Below the pieces are notes generated by a model, which saw only the letters and a list, made by a program, of their open reading frames with translations, made no database searches and had not been told where the DNA came from. Made by a program: the position numbers and the translations under genes. DNA of 64,000 nucleotides from Ornithinimicrobium sufpigmenti (GTDB lineage Bacteria; Actinomycetota; Actinomycetes; Actinomycetales; Dermatophilaceae): the NCBI RefSeq assembly GCF_004322775.1, contig NZ_CP036403.1, positions 682,001 to 746,000 of the forward strand. Direction: 5' to 3'. Shown here in pieces: positions 49,302 to 58,374 of this stretch (positions are counted from its first letter, which is position 1; each line of letters begins with the position of its first letter).

Positions 49302-50840
49302 TCAGCCGTCCCTGCGGTCAGGGTCGGTGCTGTGGGTCTGGGTCTTCTCCTCGACGATGAGGTGTCCGTCGGAGGTGCGGCCCAGGATGCGGTGGCCGTA
49401 GAGGCCGTAGTCGTCGGCCAGGCCGAGGTTCTCCAGGTTCTGGCCGCCCGGCACGTCGGCGAAGGTGGCGGTGCCGATCCGGTCGTCGTCCTTCATCGAG
49501 GCGGGCATCAGCAGGGCCACCAGGTGGTAGGCCAGGATCGTGACGATCGTGCCCAGGGCGATGCCGGCCAGCGAGAAGTTCCCCATCTCCAGGGAGGTGT
49601 CACCGATGGCGATGATGATGCCGGCGGCGACGGGCACAAGGTTGATCGGGCGGGAGAAGTCGACCCTGTTCTCCACCCAGATCTTGGCGCCGAGCAGGCC
49701 GATCATGCCGTACAGCACCACGGTGATGCCGCCCAGCACGCCGCCGGGGACCGCCGAGACGAGGGCACCGAACTTGGGGGAGAGGCCGAAGACGAGGGCC
49801 ACCAGCGCCGCGACGTAGTAGGCCGCGGTGGAGTAGACCCGGGTGGAGGCCATGACGCCGATGTTCTCGGCGTAGGTGGTGGTGGGCGAGCCACCGACGG
49901 AGGTGGCGATCATGGTGCCGATACCGTCGGCGGCGACCGCCCGGCCCATGTACGGGTCCAGGTCGTGACCCGTCATCTCGGCCACGGCCTTGACGTGGCC
50001 GACGTTCTCCGCGACCAGGGCGACGACCGCGGGGAGCATCAGCAGGACGAAGGTCAGCTGGATGTCGGGCAGGTGCCAGCCGACGACGCCCGCGGCGTTG
50101 TCGGTGGCGGGCGGCAGGCCGATCCAGGGAGCGTCGAGCACCCCCGACCAGTCGACGCGGTTGTGGGTGTCGATCTCCCCGGTGCCGGCGTTGAAGGCGG
50201 TGATGGGGCCGGTGACGACGTCGGCCAGCCAGGACGCGACATACCCGAAGATCAGCCCGAGGAGCACCGAGACCCGTCCCCAGAAGCCGGGCAGGACGGT
50301 GGCGAGCAGGATGGTGACGATCATCGTGGCCAGGGCGATCCACTGGTCCTGGGGCCAGTAGGTGTTCGCGACGACCGGCGCCAGGTTGAAGCCGATGAGC
50401 ATGACCACCGCGCCGGTGACGACCGGCGGCAGGATCTTGGTCAGCGTCGCGGCACCGATGAAGTGGATGAGGACGCCCGTCAGGGTGAGCACGACGCCGG
50501 CGACGAGGATCGAGCCGGTGACCTGCTGCGGGGTCCCGCCCTGGGAGATGACGGCGGCGACACCACCGACGAAGGCGGCCGAGGTGCCCAGGTAGGACGG
50601 CACCTTGCCCTGGACGATGAGCAGGAAGGCGATCGTCGCGACACCGCTCATCATGATCGCCAGCTGGGGGTTCAGGCCCATGATCAGGGGGAAGACGAAG
50701 GTGGCGCCGAACATCGCGACCACGTGCTGGGCCCCCAGGCCCGCCGTCTTCCCCCAGCTCAGCCGCTCGTCGGGTGCGACGACGTCACCGGGTTTGAGGG
50801 TTTTCCCGTCCCCGTGCAATTTCCAGCCGAATGCCGACAC
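49302..50840 (-). CDS. NCS2 permease of the uracil (UraA/RutG) subgroup
   Basis: Proton-coupled nucleobase importer, 512 aa with about 14 hydrophobic segments. Key transport motifs AENVGHVKAVAEMTG (TM8 Glu) and GGSPTTTYAENIGVMASTRV (TM10 Glu) match UraA/RutG pyrimidine carriers rather than xanthine/urate ones. The C-terminal 70 residues are hydrophilic. GTG 50840 follows AAGGAG. Placed between the PucR regulator and coxM, it is the natural entry port for the substrate of the Cox-type hydroxylase. Confidence 0.9.
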   Translation of the reverse strand: MSAFGWKLHGDGKTLKPGDVVAPDERLSWGKTAGLGAQHVVAMFGATFVFPLIMGLNPQLAIMMSGVATIAFLLIVQGKVPSYLGTSAAFVGGVAAVISQGGTPQQVTGSILVAGVVLTLTGVLIHFIGAATLTKILPPVVTGAVVMLIGFNLAPVVANTYWPQDQWIALATMIVTILLATVLPGFWGRVSVLLGLIFGYVASWLADVVTGPITAFNAGTGEIDTHNRVDWSGVLDAPWIGLPPATDNAAGVVGWHLPDIQLTFVLLMLPAVVALVAENVGHVKAVAEMTGHDLDPYMGRAVAADGIGTMIATSVGGSPTTTYAENIGVMASTRVYSTAAYYVAALVALVFGLSPKFGALVSAVPGGVLGGITVVLYGMIGLLGAKIWVENRVDFSRPINLVPVAAGIIIAIGDTSLEMGNFSLAGIALGTIVTILAYHLVALLMPASMKDDDRIGTATFADVPGGQNLENLGLADDYGLYGHRILGRTSDGHLIVEEKTQTHSTDPDRRDG

Positions 50841-50946
50841 CGCAAACTCCTTCGTTCGTGGGGGGCGCTCACGGGCCCCGCAGGGTGAGGGTCGGGGCAC
50901 GCCTCCTGTGCCCACCGACACTAAACCCCGTCCCCGAGGGACAGGA

Positions 50947-50963
50947 CTGGCACTTTGTGACAT
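50947..50963. promoter_or_regulatory. Candidate operator upstream of the NCS2 permease
   Basis: CTGGCA, 5-bp spacer, TGACAT. The same half-sites with the same spacing occur as a perfect inverted repeat at 61267-61283 in the barbiturase/CoA-transferase promoter region. It could be the site of the PucR regulator or of another island regulator. Confidence 0.35.
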
Positions 50964-51026
50964 GGGGTGCGGGAAGGGTTGGGCATCTCTTGCCGGGTAT
51001 GCGGTACTCGCCCCCGGTCGACAGGC

Positions 51027-52685
51027 TCAGCCGTGGTCCAGCTGTCGCGCCTGCAGCGCCAGCATGATCGCGAACCGGAGCCGCGGGTCGGTGGTGAACG
51101 GGCCCAGGAGGCGCTCGAGCTTGCTGATCCGGTAGCGCAGCGAGTTGTAGTGGAAGTGCAGGGCGCGGGCGGTCGAGGCGACGTTGAGGTTGTGGTCCAG
51201 CAGCACGGTGAGCGTCGTGCGCAGGTCCTCCATCTCCTCGGAGTCCACGGCGGCCAGCGGACCCAGTGTCTCGCCGATGAAGCTGGCCAGCTCGGCACGG
51301 TCCTCGACCTGGGAGAGGAGCCGGAAGACCCCCAGGGCGTCGAAGTGGGTCACCGCCCGGTCGCCGTGCAGCCGGCGTCCCACCTGCGCCGCCTTGCGGG
51401 CCTCGGAGTAGGCCCGGGGCAGCTCGGCGAGGTCGGTGATGGTCCGGGAGATGCCGGTGACGAAGACCCGGCGGCCACCGCCGCCACGGCCGTGCACCTG
51501 CTCGGCCATCTGCCGGACGCGCTCGGTGATCGTGGTCGGGTCGTCGTCGGCCGGCACGCCGAGCAGGACGACCACCTCCTGGTTGAACCCGGCCACGGCC
51601 GCGGCCTCGTCGTCGGTGCTCGCGACGCGCTCCCACGCGGCGCGGAAGCGCTCGGGCAGGGTCCGCAGCACGGGGTCGTCGGAGGGCACCTCCTCGGCCT
51701 CGGCCACCAGCACGGCGAGGGGCCGGCGCAGGTCCCAGCCCAGCTCCCCGGCGTGGGCGGCGACCCGTTCGGCGTCACCGGCCCGGCCGAGCAGGGCGTC
51801 GCGCAGGAAGTCGGCGCGGTACTTCCCCTCGACCGCGGCCACCGCCTGCTGCTTGGTGATCGCCAGGGCGGCAGCGGTGGTCGCCTGACCGACCACGTGG
51901 TTGTCGTCGTCGGTGAAGGCGTCGTCGCGGAACAGGATCAGCCGGCCCAGGTCGGCCCTGGCCCCCGTGACCCTGGCGACCAGGCGGTGCACCCCGTCGA
52001 ACTGCGCGGAGACCCCCGGCACCTCGGTCTCCACGACGAAGCGGCCGGTCGGGTCGAACCCCGGCAGGTCGGCGACCCGCTCCGGGACCGGCCCGGCAGA
52101 GGCCAGGACCCGGCCGTCCATGGTGGTGACCAGGCTGGTCCGGGCGAGGTGCCGGACCACGCCCTGACAGACCTGGTCCAGGTCGCCGCCGGCGATGACC
52201 ACGCCCACCAGGTCCTGGAGCACCTGCTCGGCCCGGGCGAGGGTGTCCGCGCGCCGGTTGATCACCACGGTGAGCACCTGGGTGATCACCTCGTCGAAGC
52301 CCAGGTCGAAGGGGATGGCCAGGACCGGGAAACCCCGCCGGTCGGCCTCTCGCAGCGCCGCCTCCGGCAGCTCGTCGACGTAGCGGGCCAGCTTGATCGC
52401 CACACCGGCCAGCCCGTGGTCGTCGAGGTCGGCGATCCAGTCGGTGAGGTCGTGACCCTCGTGGGTGCGCAGCGGATAGCCGGTGGTCAGGAGCAGCTCG
52501 CGAGGACGCACCCAGGGCAGCAGGTCGGGCACCTCCATCACGTTCACCGTGGCCACCAACCGCTCCAGGCCCCGCTCGCCGGCCAGCACCGCGGTGCCCT
52601 GCATCACCGGCAGCCGCAGCACCTCGGAGACGGTGATCCCCGAGGTCGGCGAGGGGGGCAGCACGGGCGAAAGTTGACGATCCAT
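51027..52685 (-). CDS. pucR: PucR-family transcriptional regulator
   Basis: 552-residue activator of the PucR/CdaR type. N-terminal PucR ligand domain (about 12-135: SEVLRLPVMQGTAVLAGERG, RPRELLLTTGYPL), a central GGDEF-like CdaR domain, and a C-terminal helix-turn-helix (LDHNLNVASTARALHFHYN, LRYRISKLERLLG). B. subtilis PucR controls purine catabolism; actinobacterial paralogues sit with nucleobase or hydantoin genes. Divergent from allH across only 61 bp, and upstream of the NCS2-cox genes, so it is the likely local regulator of both arms. Confidence 0.9.
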   Translation of the reverse strand: MDRQLSPVLPPSPTSGITVSEVLRLPVMQGTAVLAGERGLERLVATVNVMEVPDLLPWVRPRELLLTTGYPLRTHEGHDLTDWIADLDDHGLAGVAIKLARYVDELPEAALREADRRGFPVLAIPFDLGFDEVITQVLTVVINRRADTLARAEQVLQDLVGVVIAGGDLDQVCQGVVRHLARTSLVTTMDGRVLASAGPVPERVADLPGFDPTGRFVVETEVPGVSAQFDGVHRLVARVTGARADLGRLILFRDDAFTDDDNHVVGQATTAAALAITKQQAVAAVEGKYRADFLRDALLGRAGDAERVAAHAGELGWDLRRPLAVLVAEAEEVPSDDPVLRTLPERFRAAWERVASTDDEAAAVAGFNQEVVVLLGVPADDDPTTITERVRQMAEQVHGRGGGGRRVFVTGISRTITDLAELPRAYSEARKAAQVGRRLHGDRAVTHFDALGVFRLLSQVEDRAELASFIGETLGPLAAVDSEEMEDLRTTLTVLLDHNLNVASTARALHFHYNSLRYRISKLERLLGPFTTDPRLRFAIMLALQARQLDHG

Positions 52686-52746
52686 GCCCGAATCGTTGTC
52701 AGGAATCACCGGCCTGGCAAACCGGCCCCCTGCATATCGTGGCGAG

Positions 52747-53841
52747 ATGCAGACCACCGAGGCTCGTCAGGCAGGTGCGCGAGCCCTGCCCTGTGCGCCG
52801 GCGACGCCCCTGCGACCGGCGGCTGCCTCCACCCTCAGCCCCGCGTGGCTGCAGGCCCACCCGGCACCCGCCGAGGTGGTCGCGGTCTTCGACCAGGCCA
52901 TCTACCTGCTGCGCGGGCAGGACGTGCTGCCGCTGCTGGCGCCCGAGGCGCTCATGCTCCCCGGTGCGGTGCGGGTCACGACACCGGCCGACCTCGATGC
53001 GCTGCGCGTGCGGGTCGGTGACGAGGTCCTCGTCGGCCGCGGTGAGGTCCGCACCGCCGGCGGCGGGCTGGTCGTCCGGCGGGTCTGGCGCCCCCTGCCC
53101 GTCCCGACGGCGCCCCTGTCCGAGGCAGCGCGGTGGGCCGCCTGGGCCGGGCTGGCCGGGCTCACGTCCCTGGACCATGACGATGTGTCGGGCGGCCGGC
53201 TGGCCGAGCTCGCCGCGGCGGTCCTCGACGGACCCGCCGCCCAGGTCAGCAGGCACCTGAACGGGCCTATCAGCACGGAAGCGGTGCACGGCTTGGTCGG
53301 GCTCGGCCCGGGCCTCACCCCCGCCGGTGACGACGTGCTGTGCGGGCTGCTGCTCGGGCTGCGCGCGAGCGGCCAGGAGCGGGAGCGCTCGCTGCTGGAG
53401 GAAGCGGTCCTCCCGCTCCTCGGACGCACGACCGCCCTCTCCGCCACCCTCCTCCGCCAGGCCGCCCAGGGGTATGCCGTCCCGCCCGTCGTCGCGCTGC
53501 TGCGCGCCTGGCACCGCGGCGCCGGCGTCCCCGCCCTCGCTTCCGCGGGGTGTCCGGTGGCTGAGATCGGGCACACCTCGGGCCCCGCCCTCATCCTCGG
53601 CCTGGCCACGGCACTGACAGCTGCGTCGACGACTCCGCTGACAACTGCGCTGACCCCTGCACTGACCACCGCGCCGAGCACGAAGCTCCCACCCCATACC
53701 GGGCAGGCCCGTGCCGGTAGCGCCGCCCCCCATCCCCGTCTGACCTCGGCCCCGGGCACCGGCCCGGCCGGCCGTCCTGCCCCCGTCCGTCCCCAACCCG
53801 CTCCGGTCCTGGTGGCCGGCGCCACGAGAGGAACGTCGTGA
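52747..53841 (+). CDS. allH: AllH-like (DUF2877) subunit of an oxamate carbamoyltransferase-type enzyme
   Basis: DUF2877 protein (364 aa), homologue of E. coli YlbF/AllH, one of three proteins needed to phosphorolyse oxalurate to oxamate and carbamoyl phosphate. The core motif GLGPGLTPAGDDVLCGLLLG is at about residues 195-214. The last ~85 residues are a Thr/Pro/Ala-rich low-complexity tail (STTPLTTALTPALTTAP, PAGRPAPVRPQPAPV) absent from the E. coli protein. ATG 52747 is chosen; the frame is open from 52684. It overlaps allF by 4 bp and is divergent from pucR. Confidence 0.82.
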   Translation: MQTTEARQAGARALPCAPATPLRPAAASTLSPAWLQAHPAPAEVVAVFDQAIYLLRGQDVLPLLAPEALMLPGAVRVTTPADLDALRVRVGDEVLVGRGEVRTAGGGLVVRRVWRPLPVPTAPLSEAARWAAWAGLAGLTSLDHDDVSGGRLAELAAAVLDGPAAQVSRHLNGPISTEAVHGLVGLGPGLTPAGDDVLCGLLLGLRASGQERERSLLEEAVLPLLGRTTALSATLLRQAAQGYAVPPVVALLRAWHRGAGVPALASAGCPVAEIGHTSGPALILGLATALTAASTTPLTTALTPALTTAPSTKLPPHTGQARAGSAAPHPRLTSAPGTGPAGRPAPVRPQPAPVLVAGATRGTS

Positions 53842-55403
53842 CTGATTCGGTCGAGATCCGCCGCGGTGTCTACCACGACTCCGTCACCCTGATGCAGGTG
53901 TCCCAGCAGGTGCGCACCGCCCCCGGGGTGCACGACGCCCTGATCGGCATGGGCACCGAGCTCAACCTCGGGCTCATGCGCGAGGTCGGCTTCCAGGTGC
54001 CGGAGGAGGCCGGTCCCAACGACCTGGTCATCGCGCTGCGGGGCGAGGACGAGGACGCGCTCGCCGCGGGCCAGGACAAGCTCGTGGCCGTCCTCGCCGA
54101 GCTGCACGAGCGCTCCCGCGCCACCGGGTCGACGACCGAGGTCGCCCCCCGCACCATCGGCTCCGCCGCCCGCCGCGCCCCCGGCGGCATCGCGCTCATC
54201 AGCACGCCGGGGCAGTATGCCGTGCTGGACGCCCTGGACGCTGTCAACGCCGGTCTGTCGGTGATGCTCTTCAGCGACAACGTGCCCCTCGCCGACGAGG
54301 TGGCGCTCAAGGACGCGGCGGCCGCCAAGGATGTGCTGGTCATGGGCCCGGACTGCGGGACCGCCGTCGTCGGCGGCGCGGCGCTCGGCTTCGCCAACGT
54401 CGTGCGCCCCGGACGCATCGGGCTGGTCGCGGCGTCCGGCACCGGGGCCCAGCAGGTCATGACGCTCCTGGACCTGGCCGGGGAGGGCATCAGCCACTGC
54501 CTCGGCCTGGGAGGCCGTGACCTGTCCTCCGACGTGGGCGGCCGCTCGGCGCGGCAGGCGCTGAAGGCGCTCGCCGCCGACGAGGCCACCGAGCACGTCG
54601 TCATCGTCTCCAAGCCTGCCGCTGCGGAGGTCGTCACCGAGCTGGAGCAGCTCGCCGCCGAGCTGGGGGTGCCGGTCTCGTGGGCCACCCTCGGGCGCGG
54701 GCTGCCGGACCTGACGGCCGCCGTCGAGCAGACGCTCACCGCAGTCGGGGCGCAGGCGCCGACCTGGCCCTCCTGGGGGCCGACCGAGCCGCGCCCGTCC
54801 TCGGCGCCTTCGGCCGGTGACGCGCTCCGCGGGCTCTACTGCGGGGGGACCCTCGCCGACGAGGCGATGATCCTCGCCGAGGAGGCCCTGGGGCCGATCA
54901 GCTCCAACATCCCGCTGCAGGGGGCGCCGCAGGTCTCCGGCCACGACACCCTCACCGGCCACGTGGTCATCGACTTCGGCGACGACGAGCTCACCCAGGG
55001 ACGCGCCCACCCGATGATCGACCCCTCGCTGCGCCTGGAGCGCATCCGCCAGCAGGGTGAGGACCCGACGTGCGGCGTGCTCCTGCTGGACCTGGTCCTC
55101 GGCCACGGCGCCCACCAGGACCCGGCCGGCGAGCTGGCCGAGGCCGTCCGCGCCGCACGCGAGGCCGCCGCCAACCGCGGCGGGGACCTGCCGGTCGTCG
55201 TCGCGCTGGTCGGCACGGAGTCCGACCCGCAGGGCCTGCAGGACTGCGCCCGCGTGCTGTCCACCGCGGGCGCCCACGTCTTCACCTCCAACGCCGAGGC
55301 GGTGCGCGCCGCACTGTCCCACCTGGCCGCACCCGCCGAGACAGCCAGCACCCCAACCAGCACCCCATCCAGCATTCTCGAGACCGGGAGGACCGACCGA
55401 TGA
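53838..55403 (+). CDS. allF: AllF/FdrA-like subunit of an oxamate carbamoyltransferase-type enzyme
   Basis: 521-residue FdrA-family protein, built like an acyl-CoA synthetase alpha/beta pair. An N-terminal domain (MTDSVEIRRGVYHDSVTLM) precedes a CoA-binding-like fold with ISTPGQYAVLDALDAV and VLVMGPDCGTAVVGG, then a ligase domain with LVAASGTGAQQVM and GRDLSSDVGGRSA, then a C-terminal domain with HPMIDPSLRLERI. E. coli AllF (FdrA) acts with AllG and AllH on oxalurate. No allantoin genes are in this window, so the substrate may differ. Confidence 0.88.
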   Translation: MTDSVEIRRGVYHDSVTLMQVSQQVRTAPGVHDALIGMGTELNLGLMREVGFQVPEEAGPNDLVIALRGEDEDALAAGQDKLVAVLAELHERSRATGSTTEVAPRTIGSAARRAPGGIALISTPGQYAVLDALDAVNAGLSVMLFSDNVPLADEVALKDAAAAKDVLVMGPDCGTAVVGGAALGFANVVRPGRIGLVAASGTGAQQVMTLLDLAGEGISHCLGLGGRDLSSDVGGRSARQALKALAADEATEHVVIVSKPAAAEVVTELEQLAAELGVPVSWATLGRGLPDLTAAVEQTLTAVGAQAPTWPSWGPTEPRPSSAPSAGDALRGLYCGGTLADEAMILAEEALGPISSNIPLQGAPQVSGHDTLTGHVVIDFGDDELTQGRAHPMIDPSLRLERIRQQGEDPTCGVLLLDLVLGHGAHQDPAGELAEAVRAAREAAANRGGDLPVVVALVGTESDPQGLQDCARVLSTAGAHVFTSNAEAVRAALSHLAAPAETASTPTSTPSSILETGRTDR

Positions 55404-56824
55404 GCACGACCGAGCAGCCGCTGCGCGGCCTGCTGACCCGCGACCCGTCCGTCGTCGCCGCCGGCGCGGGGATCTTCGGTGACGCGCTGCGCCAGCAGGC
55501 GGTACCGGTGACCGACGTCGAGTGGCGTCCGCCGATGGACGGGACGAGCGAGGCCCTCGCGAGGGTCCTGGCCGACCCCCGCCTGGCGGAGGCGAACGCC
55601 GAGGCCCTGCGGCGGATCACCGCCGCCGAGGCCGAGCTGGTCCGGATCGCCCCGGCCAGCGAGGTGCTCGGCCTGAAGCGCGGCGAGTTCCTGCACAGCG
55701 GTCCGCCGCTGACCTGGGAGCGGGCCTCCGGTCCGATGCGCGGCGCGCTCATCGGGGCCATGCTCTTCGAGGGTCTGGCGTCCACCCCGGAGGAGGCCGA
55801 GGAGAAGCTGGCCGGCCCGGACATCAGCCTGGCCCCGTGCCACAGCCGCGGCGCCGTCGGCCCGATGGCCGGTGTCATCTCCCCGTCGATGTGGGTCTTC
55901 GAGCTGCGCGACCCGGTGCACGGCAACGTGTCCCACTGCTCCCTCAACGAGGGTCTGGGCAAGGTGCTGCGCTACGGCGCCTACTCCGAGGAGGTCATCA
56001 CCCGCCTGCAGTGGATGCGTGACGTCCTGGGTCCGGTGCTCGCCGACGCCGTCGAGCGGCACGGCCCGGTCGACATCCGGGCCTACCTGCCCCAGATGCT
56101 GCAGATGGGCGACGAGGGCCACAACCGCAACCGCAGCGCCACCCTCATGTTCCTGCGGGACCTGCTGCCGCACATCGTGTCCCAGACCGACCGGGACCCG
56201 GCCGACATCGCCGAGGTATGCCGTTTCGTCGGCGCCAACGACCACTTCGCGCTCAACCTGGTGATGCCCGCCTGCAAGCTGGCGATGGCCGCGGCCAAGG
56301 ACATCCCCGGCTCCTCGGTCGTGGTCACCATGGCCCGCAACGGCACCGACTTCGGCATCCAGCTGGCGGGCACCGGCGACGAGTGGTTCACCGCTCCCGC
56401 CAACACTCCTGAGGGTCTCTTCCTCGGCTCCTACGGTCCGGAGGACGCCAACCCCGACATCGGCGACTCCGCGATCACCGAGACCGCCGGCATGGGCGGC
56501 TTCGTGATGGCGGCGGCACCGGCGATCGTGCGCCTCGTCGGCGGTGACGTCGACTTCGCGCTCACCACGACCCGCACGATGTACGAGATCACCCTCGGGG
56601 AGCACCCCTCCCTGCAGGTGCCGATCCTGGAGTTCCGCGGCGCCCCGATCGCCATCGACGCCACCGCGGTCGCCCGCACCGGTGTCCTGCCGCAGATCAA
56701 CACCGGCATGGCCGGCCGGGTCGCCGGCACCGGCCAGGTCGGCGCGGGTCTAGTGACGCCGCCCGCCGAGGTCTTCGTCGACGCGCTCCAGGCGCTGGCC
56801 GACCGCGCACCCGCCGCCGGCTAG
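55400..56824 (+). CDS. allG: AllG-like (DUF1116) subunit of an oxamate carbamoyltransferase-type enzyme
   Basis: 474-residue DUF1116 protein (E. coli YlbE/AllG homologue). Conserved segments: PPLTWERASGPMRGALIGAM, APCHSRGAVGPMAGVISPSM, MLQMGDEGHNRNRSATLMFL and FRGAPIAIDATAVARTGVLP. ATG 55400 overlaps the allF stop (ATGA), so the three subunits are coupled. Followed by an 11-bp hairpin. With AllF and AllH it would transfer the carbamoyl group of an acyl-urea to phosphate. Confidence 0.88.
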   Translation: MSTTEQPLRGLLTRDPSVVAAGAGIFGDALRQQAVPVTDVEWRPPMDGTSEALARVLADPRLAEANAEALRRITAAEAELVRIAPASEVLGLKRGEFLHSGPPLTWERASGPMRGALIGAMLFEGLASTPEEAEEKLAGPDISLAPCHSRGAVGPMAGVISPSMWVFELRDPVHGNVSHCSLNEGLGKVLRYGAYSEEVITRLQWMRDVLGPVLADAVERHGPVDIRAYLPQMLQMGDEGHNRNRSATLMFLRDLLPHIVSQTDRDPADIAEVCRFVGANDHFALNLVMPACKLAMAAAKDIPGSSVVVTMARNGTDFGIQLAGTGDEWFTAPANTPEGLFLGSYGPEDANPDIGDSAITETAGMGGFVMAAAPAIVRLVGGDVDFALTTTRTMYEITLGEHPSLQVPILEFRGAPIAIDATAVARTGVLPQINTGMAGRVAGTGQVGAGLVTPPAEVFVDALQALADRAPAAG

Positions 56825-56833
56825 GCCACCGCA

Positions 56834-56860
56834 GCGCGCCGGGGCAGGACCCCGGCGCGC
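56834..56860 (+). terminator. Hairpin between allG and the second NCS2 permease
   Basis: GCGCGCCGGGG (56834-56844) pairs with CCCCGGCGCGC (56850-56860), perfect 11 bp, loop CAGGA, 9 nt after the allG stop. No U-run; it could partly terminate or stabilise the 3' end of allHFG. Confidence 0.5.
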
Positions 56861-56928
56861 CACCACGGGTCCAGTCGGGCCCCCGCACTCCGTCCCCCCG
56901 TCGACGACGACGTCCCGAGAGGTCCACC

Positions 56929-58374
56929 ATGTCCACCACCAGCCCCACCACGATCCGGTACGGACTCGACGACCGCCCACCGCTCCGGCGCGCGGTGCCG
57001 CTCGGCCTCCAGCACGTCATGGTGATGATGGCGAGCAACGTCACCATCCCGGTCATCCTGGCCACCGCGATCGGGGCCAGCCCCGAGGACACCGCCTTCC
57101 TGGTGCAGGTGGCCCTGCTCGTGGCCGGCATCGCCACGCTCGTGCAGACGCTGGGCATCGGCCCGGTGGGCGCCCGGCTGCCGATCGTGCAGGGGACCAG
57201 CTTCGGCTTCCTGGTCGTGTCCATCCCGCTGGCCCAGGACTACGGTCTGGGCGCGGTCTTCGGCGGTGCGCTCTTCGCCGGGGTCGTCCAGGTGCTCTTC
57301 GGTGCGGTGTTCAGCAAGATCCGCCGGTTCTTCCCGCCGTTGGTGGCCGGGATCGTCGTGCTCGTCATCGGGATCGGCCTCATCCCCACCGGCATCCAGC
57401 TCTTCGCCGGCGGTGCCGGGGCCGAGGACCTGGGGTCCCTGCGCAACTTCGCCGTGGCCACCTTCGTCCTGGTGGCGATCCTGGTGCTGTACCGGTACGG
57501 CCGTGGCTTCATCGGGGCGGCGGCGGTGCTCATCGGCATCATCGCCGGCTACGGGGTCGCCTCCGGGCTGGGGATGGTCGACTGGGGCCGGGTCGGCTCG
57601 GCGGCCTGGTTCTCGGTGCCTCAACCTCTGCAGTTCGGGCTCGAGTTTCCCGCGGCGGCCCTCATCGCCATGGGTGCGATGGCCGTGGCCACCTCGATCG
57701 AGACGGTCGGTGACATCTCGGCCCTGACCAAGGCCGGTGACCAGCGTCAGCCGACGACGAACGAGATGCGCGGCGGCCTCATGGGCGACGGTGTGGGGAC
57801 GGCCGTGGCAGCGCTCTTCAGCGCGCTGCCCAACACCTCCTTCTCCCAGAACGTGGGTCTGGTCGCCTTCACCGGGGTGATGAGCCGCTTCGTGGTGACG
57901 ATCGGGGCGGTATTCCTGGTCCTGTCCGGTTTCGTGCCCAAGCTGGCGATGGTCATCGCCGTCATCCCCCCGTCGGTCATCGGCGGAGCTGCGGTCGTGA
58001 TGTTCGGCATGATCATCTCCGCCGGCATCAGCCTGCTGACCACGCGCCCGCTGACCCAGAACGACCTCATCATCATCGCGGTGTCCGTCGTGGTCGGCCA
58101 GGGCTTCGCCTGGCGGCCGGAGATCGCCGCCAACCTGCCGGAGAACCTCGCCGCGCTGATGACCTCCGGCATCGTGCCCGCCGCCGCGATCGCCATCGTG
58201 CTCTACTCGATGAAGCCACGGGAGGAACGACTCCTCGACGTGGACACCCCGCTGGCCGGGCACTTCGCCGAGGACCAGGAGCAGCCCGCCGGACCGGGCA
58301 CCGCCGTGCGCCCCGCCTCCGCCACCGACGATCCAGCCCCCCGCCGCCCCGCCCCCGAGGAGAACGATCGATGA
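56929..58374 (+). CDS. NCS2 permease of the xanthine/urate subgroup
   Basis: 481-residue nucleobase:cation symporter. SIETVGDISALTKAGDQRQP and LPNTSFSQNVGLVAFTGVMS are the purine-type (XanQ/UacT) TM8 and TM10 motifs, distinct from the UraA-type motifs of the other permease in this window. About 12-14 hydrophobic segments; acidic/proline C-terminal tail. ATG 56929 follows GAGAGGTCCACC. Overlaps the amidase start by 4 bp. Substrate could be a purine or the oxidised pyrimidine barbiturate. Confidence 0.88.
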   Translation: MSTTSPTTIRYGLDDRPPLRRAVPLGLQHVMVMMASNVTIPVILATAIGASPEDTAFLVQVALLVAGIATLVQTLGIGPVGARLPIVQGTSFGFLVVSIPLAQDYGLGAVFGGALFAGVVQVLFGAVFSKIRRFFPPLVAGIVVLVIGIGLIPTGIQLFAGGAGAEDLGSLRNFAVATFVLVAILVLYRYGRGFIGAAAVLIGIIAGYGVASGLGMVDWGRVGSAAWFSVPQPLQFGLEFPAAALIAMGAMAVATSIETVGDISALTKAGDQRQPTTNEMRGGLMGDGVGTAVAALFSALPNTSFSQNVGLVAFTGVMSRFVVTIGAVFLVLSGFVPKLAMVIAVIPPSVIGGAAVVMFGMIISAGISLLTTRPLTQNDLIIIAVSVVVGQGFAWRPEIAANLPENLAALMTSGIVPAAAIAIVLYSMKPREERLLDVDTPLAGHFAEDQEQPAGPGTAVRPASATDDPAPRRPAPEENDR

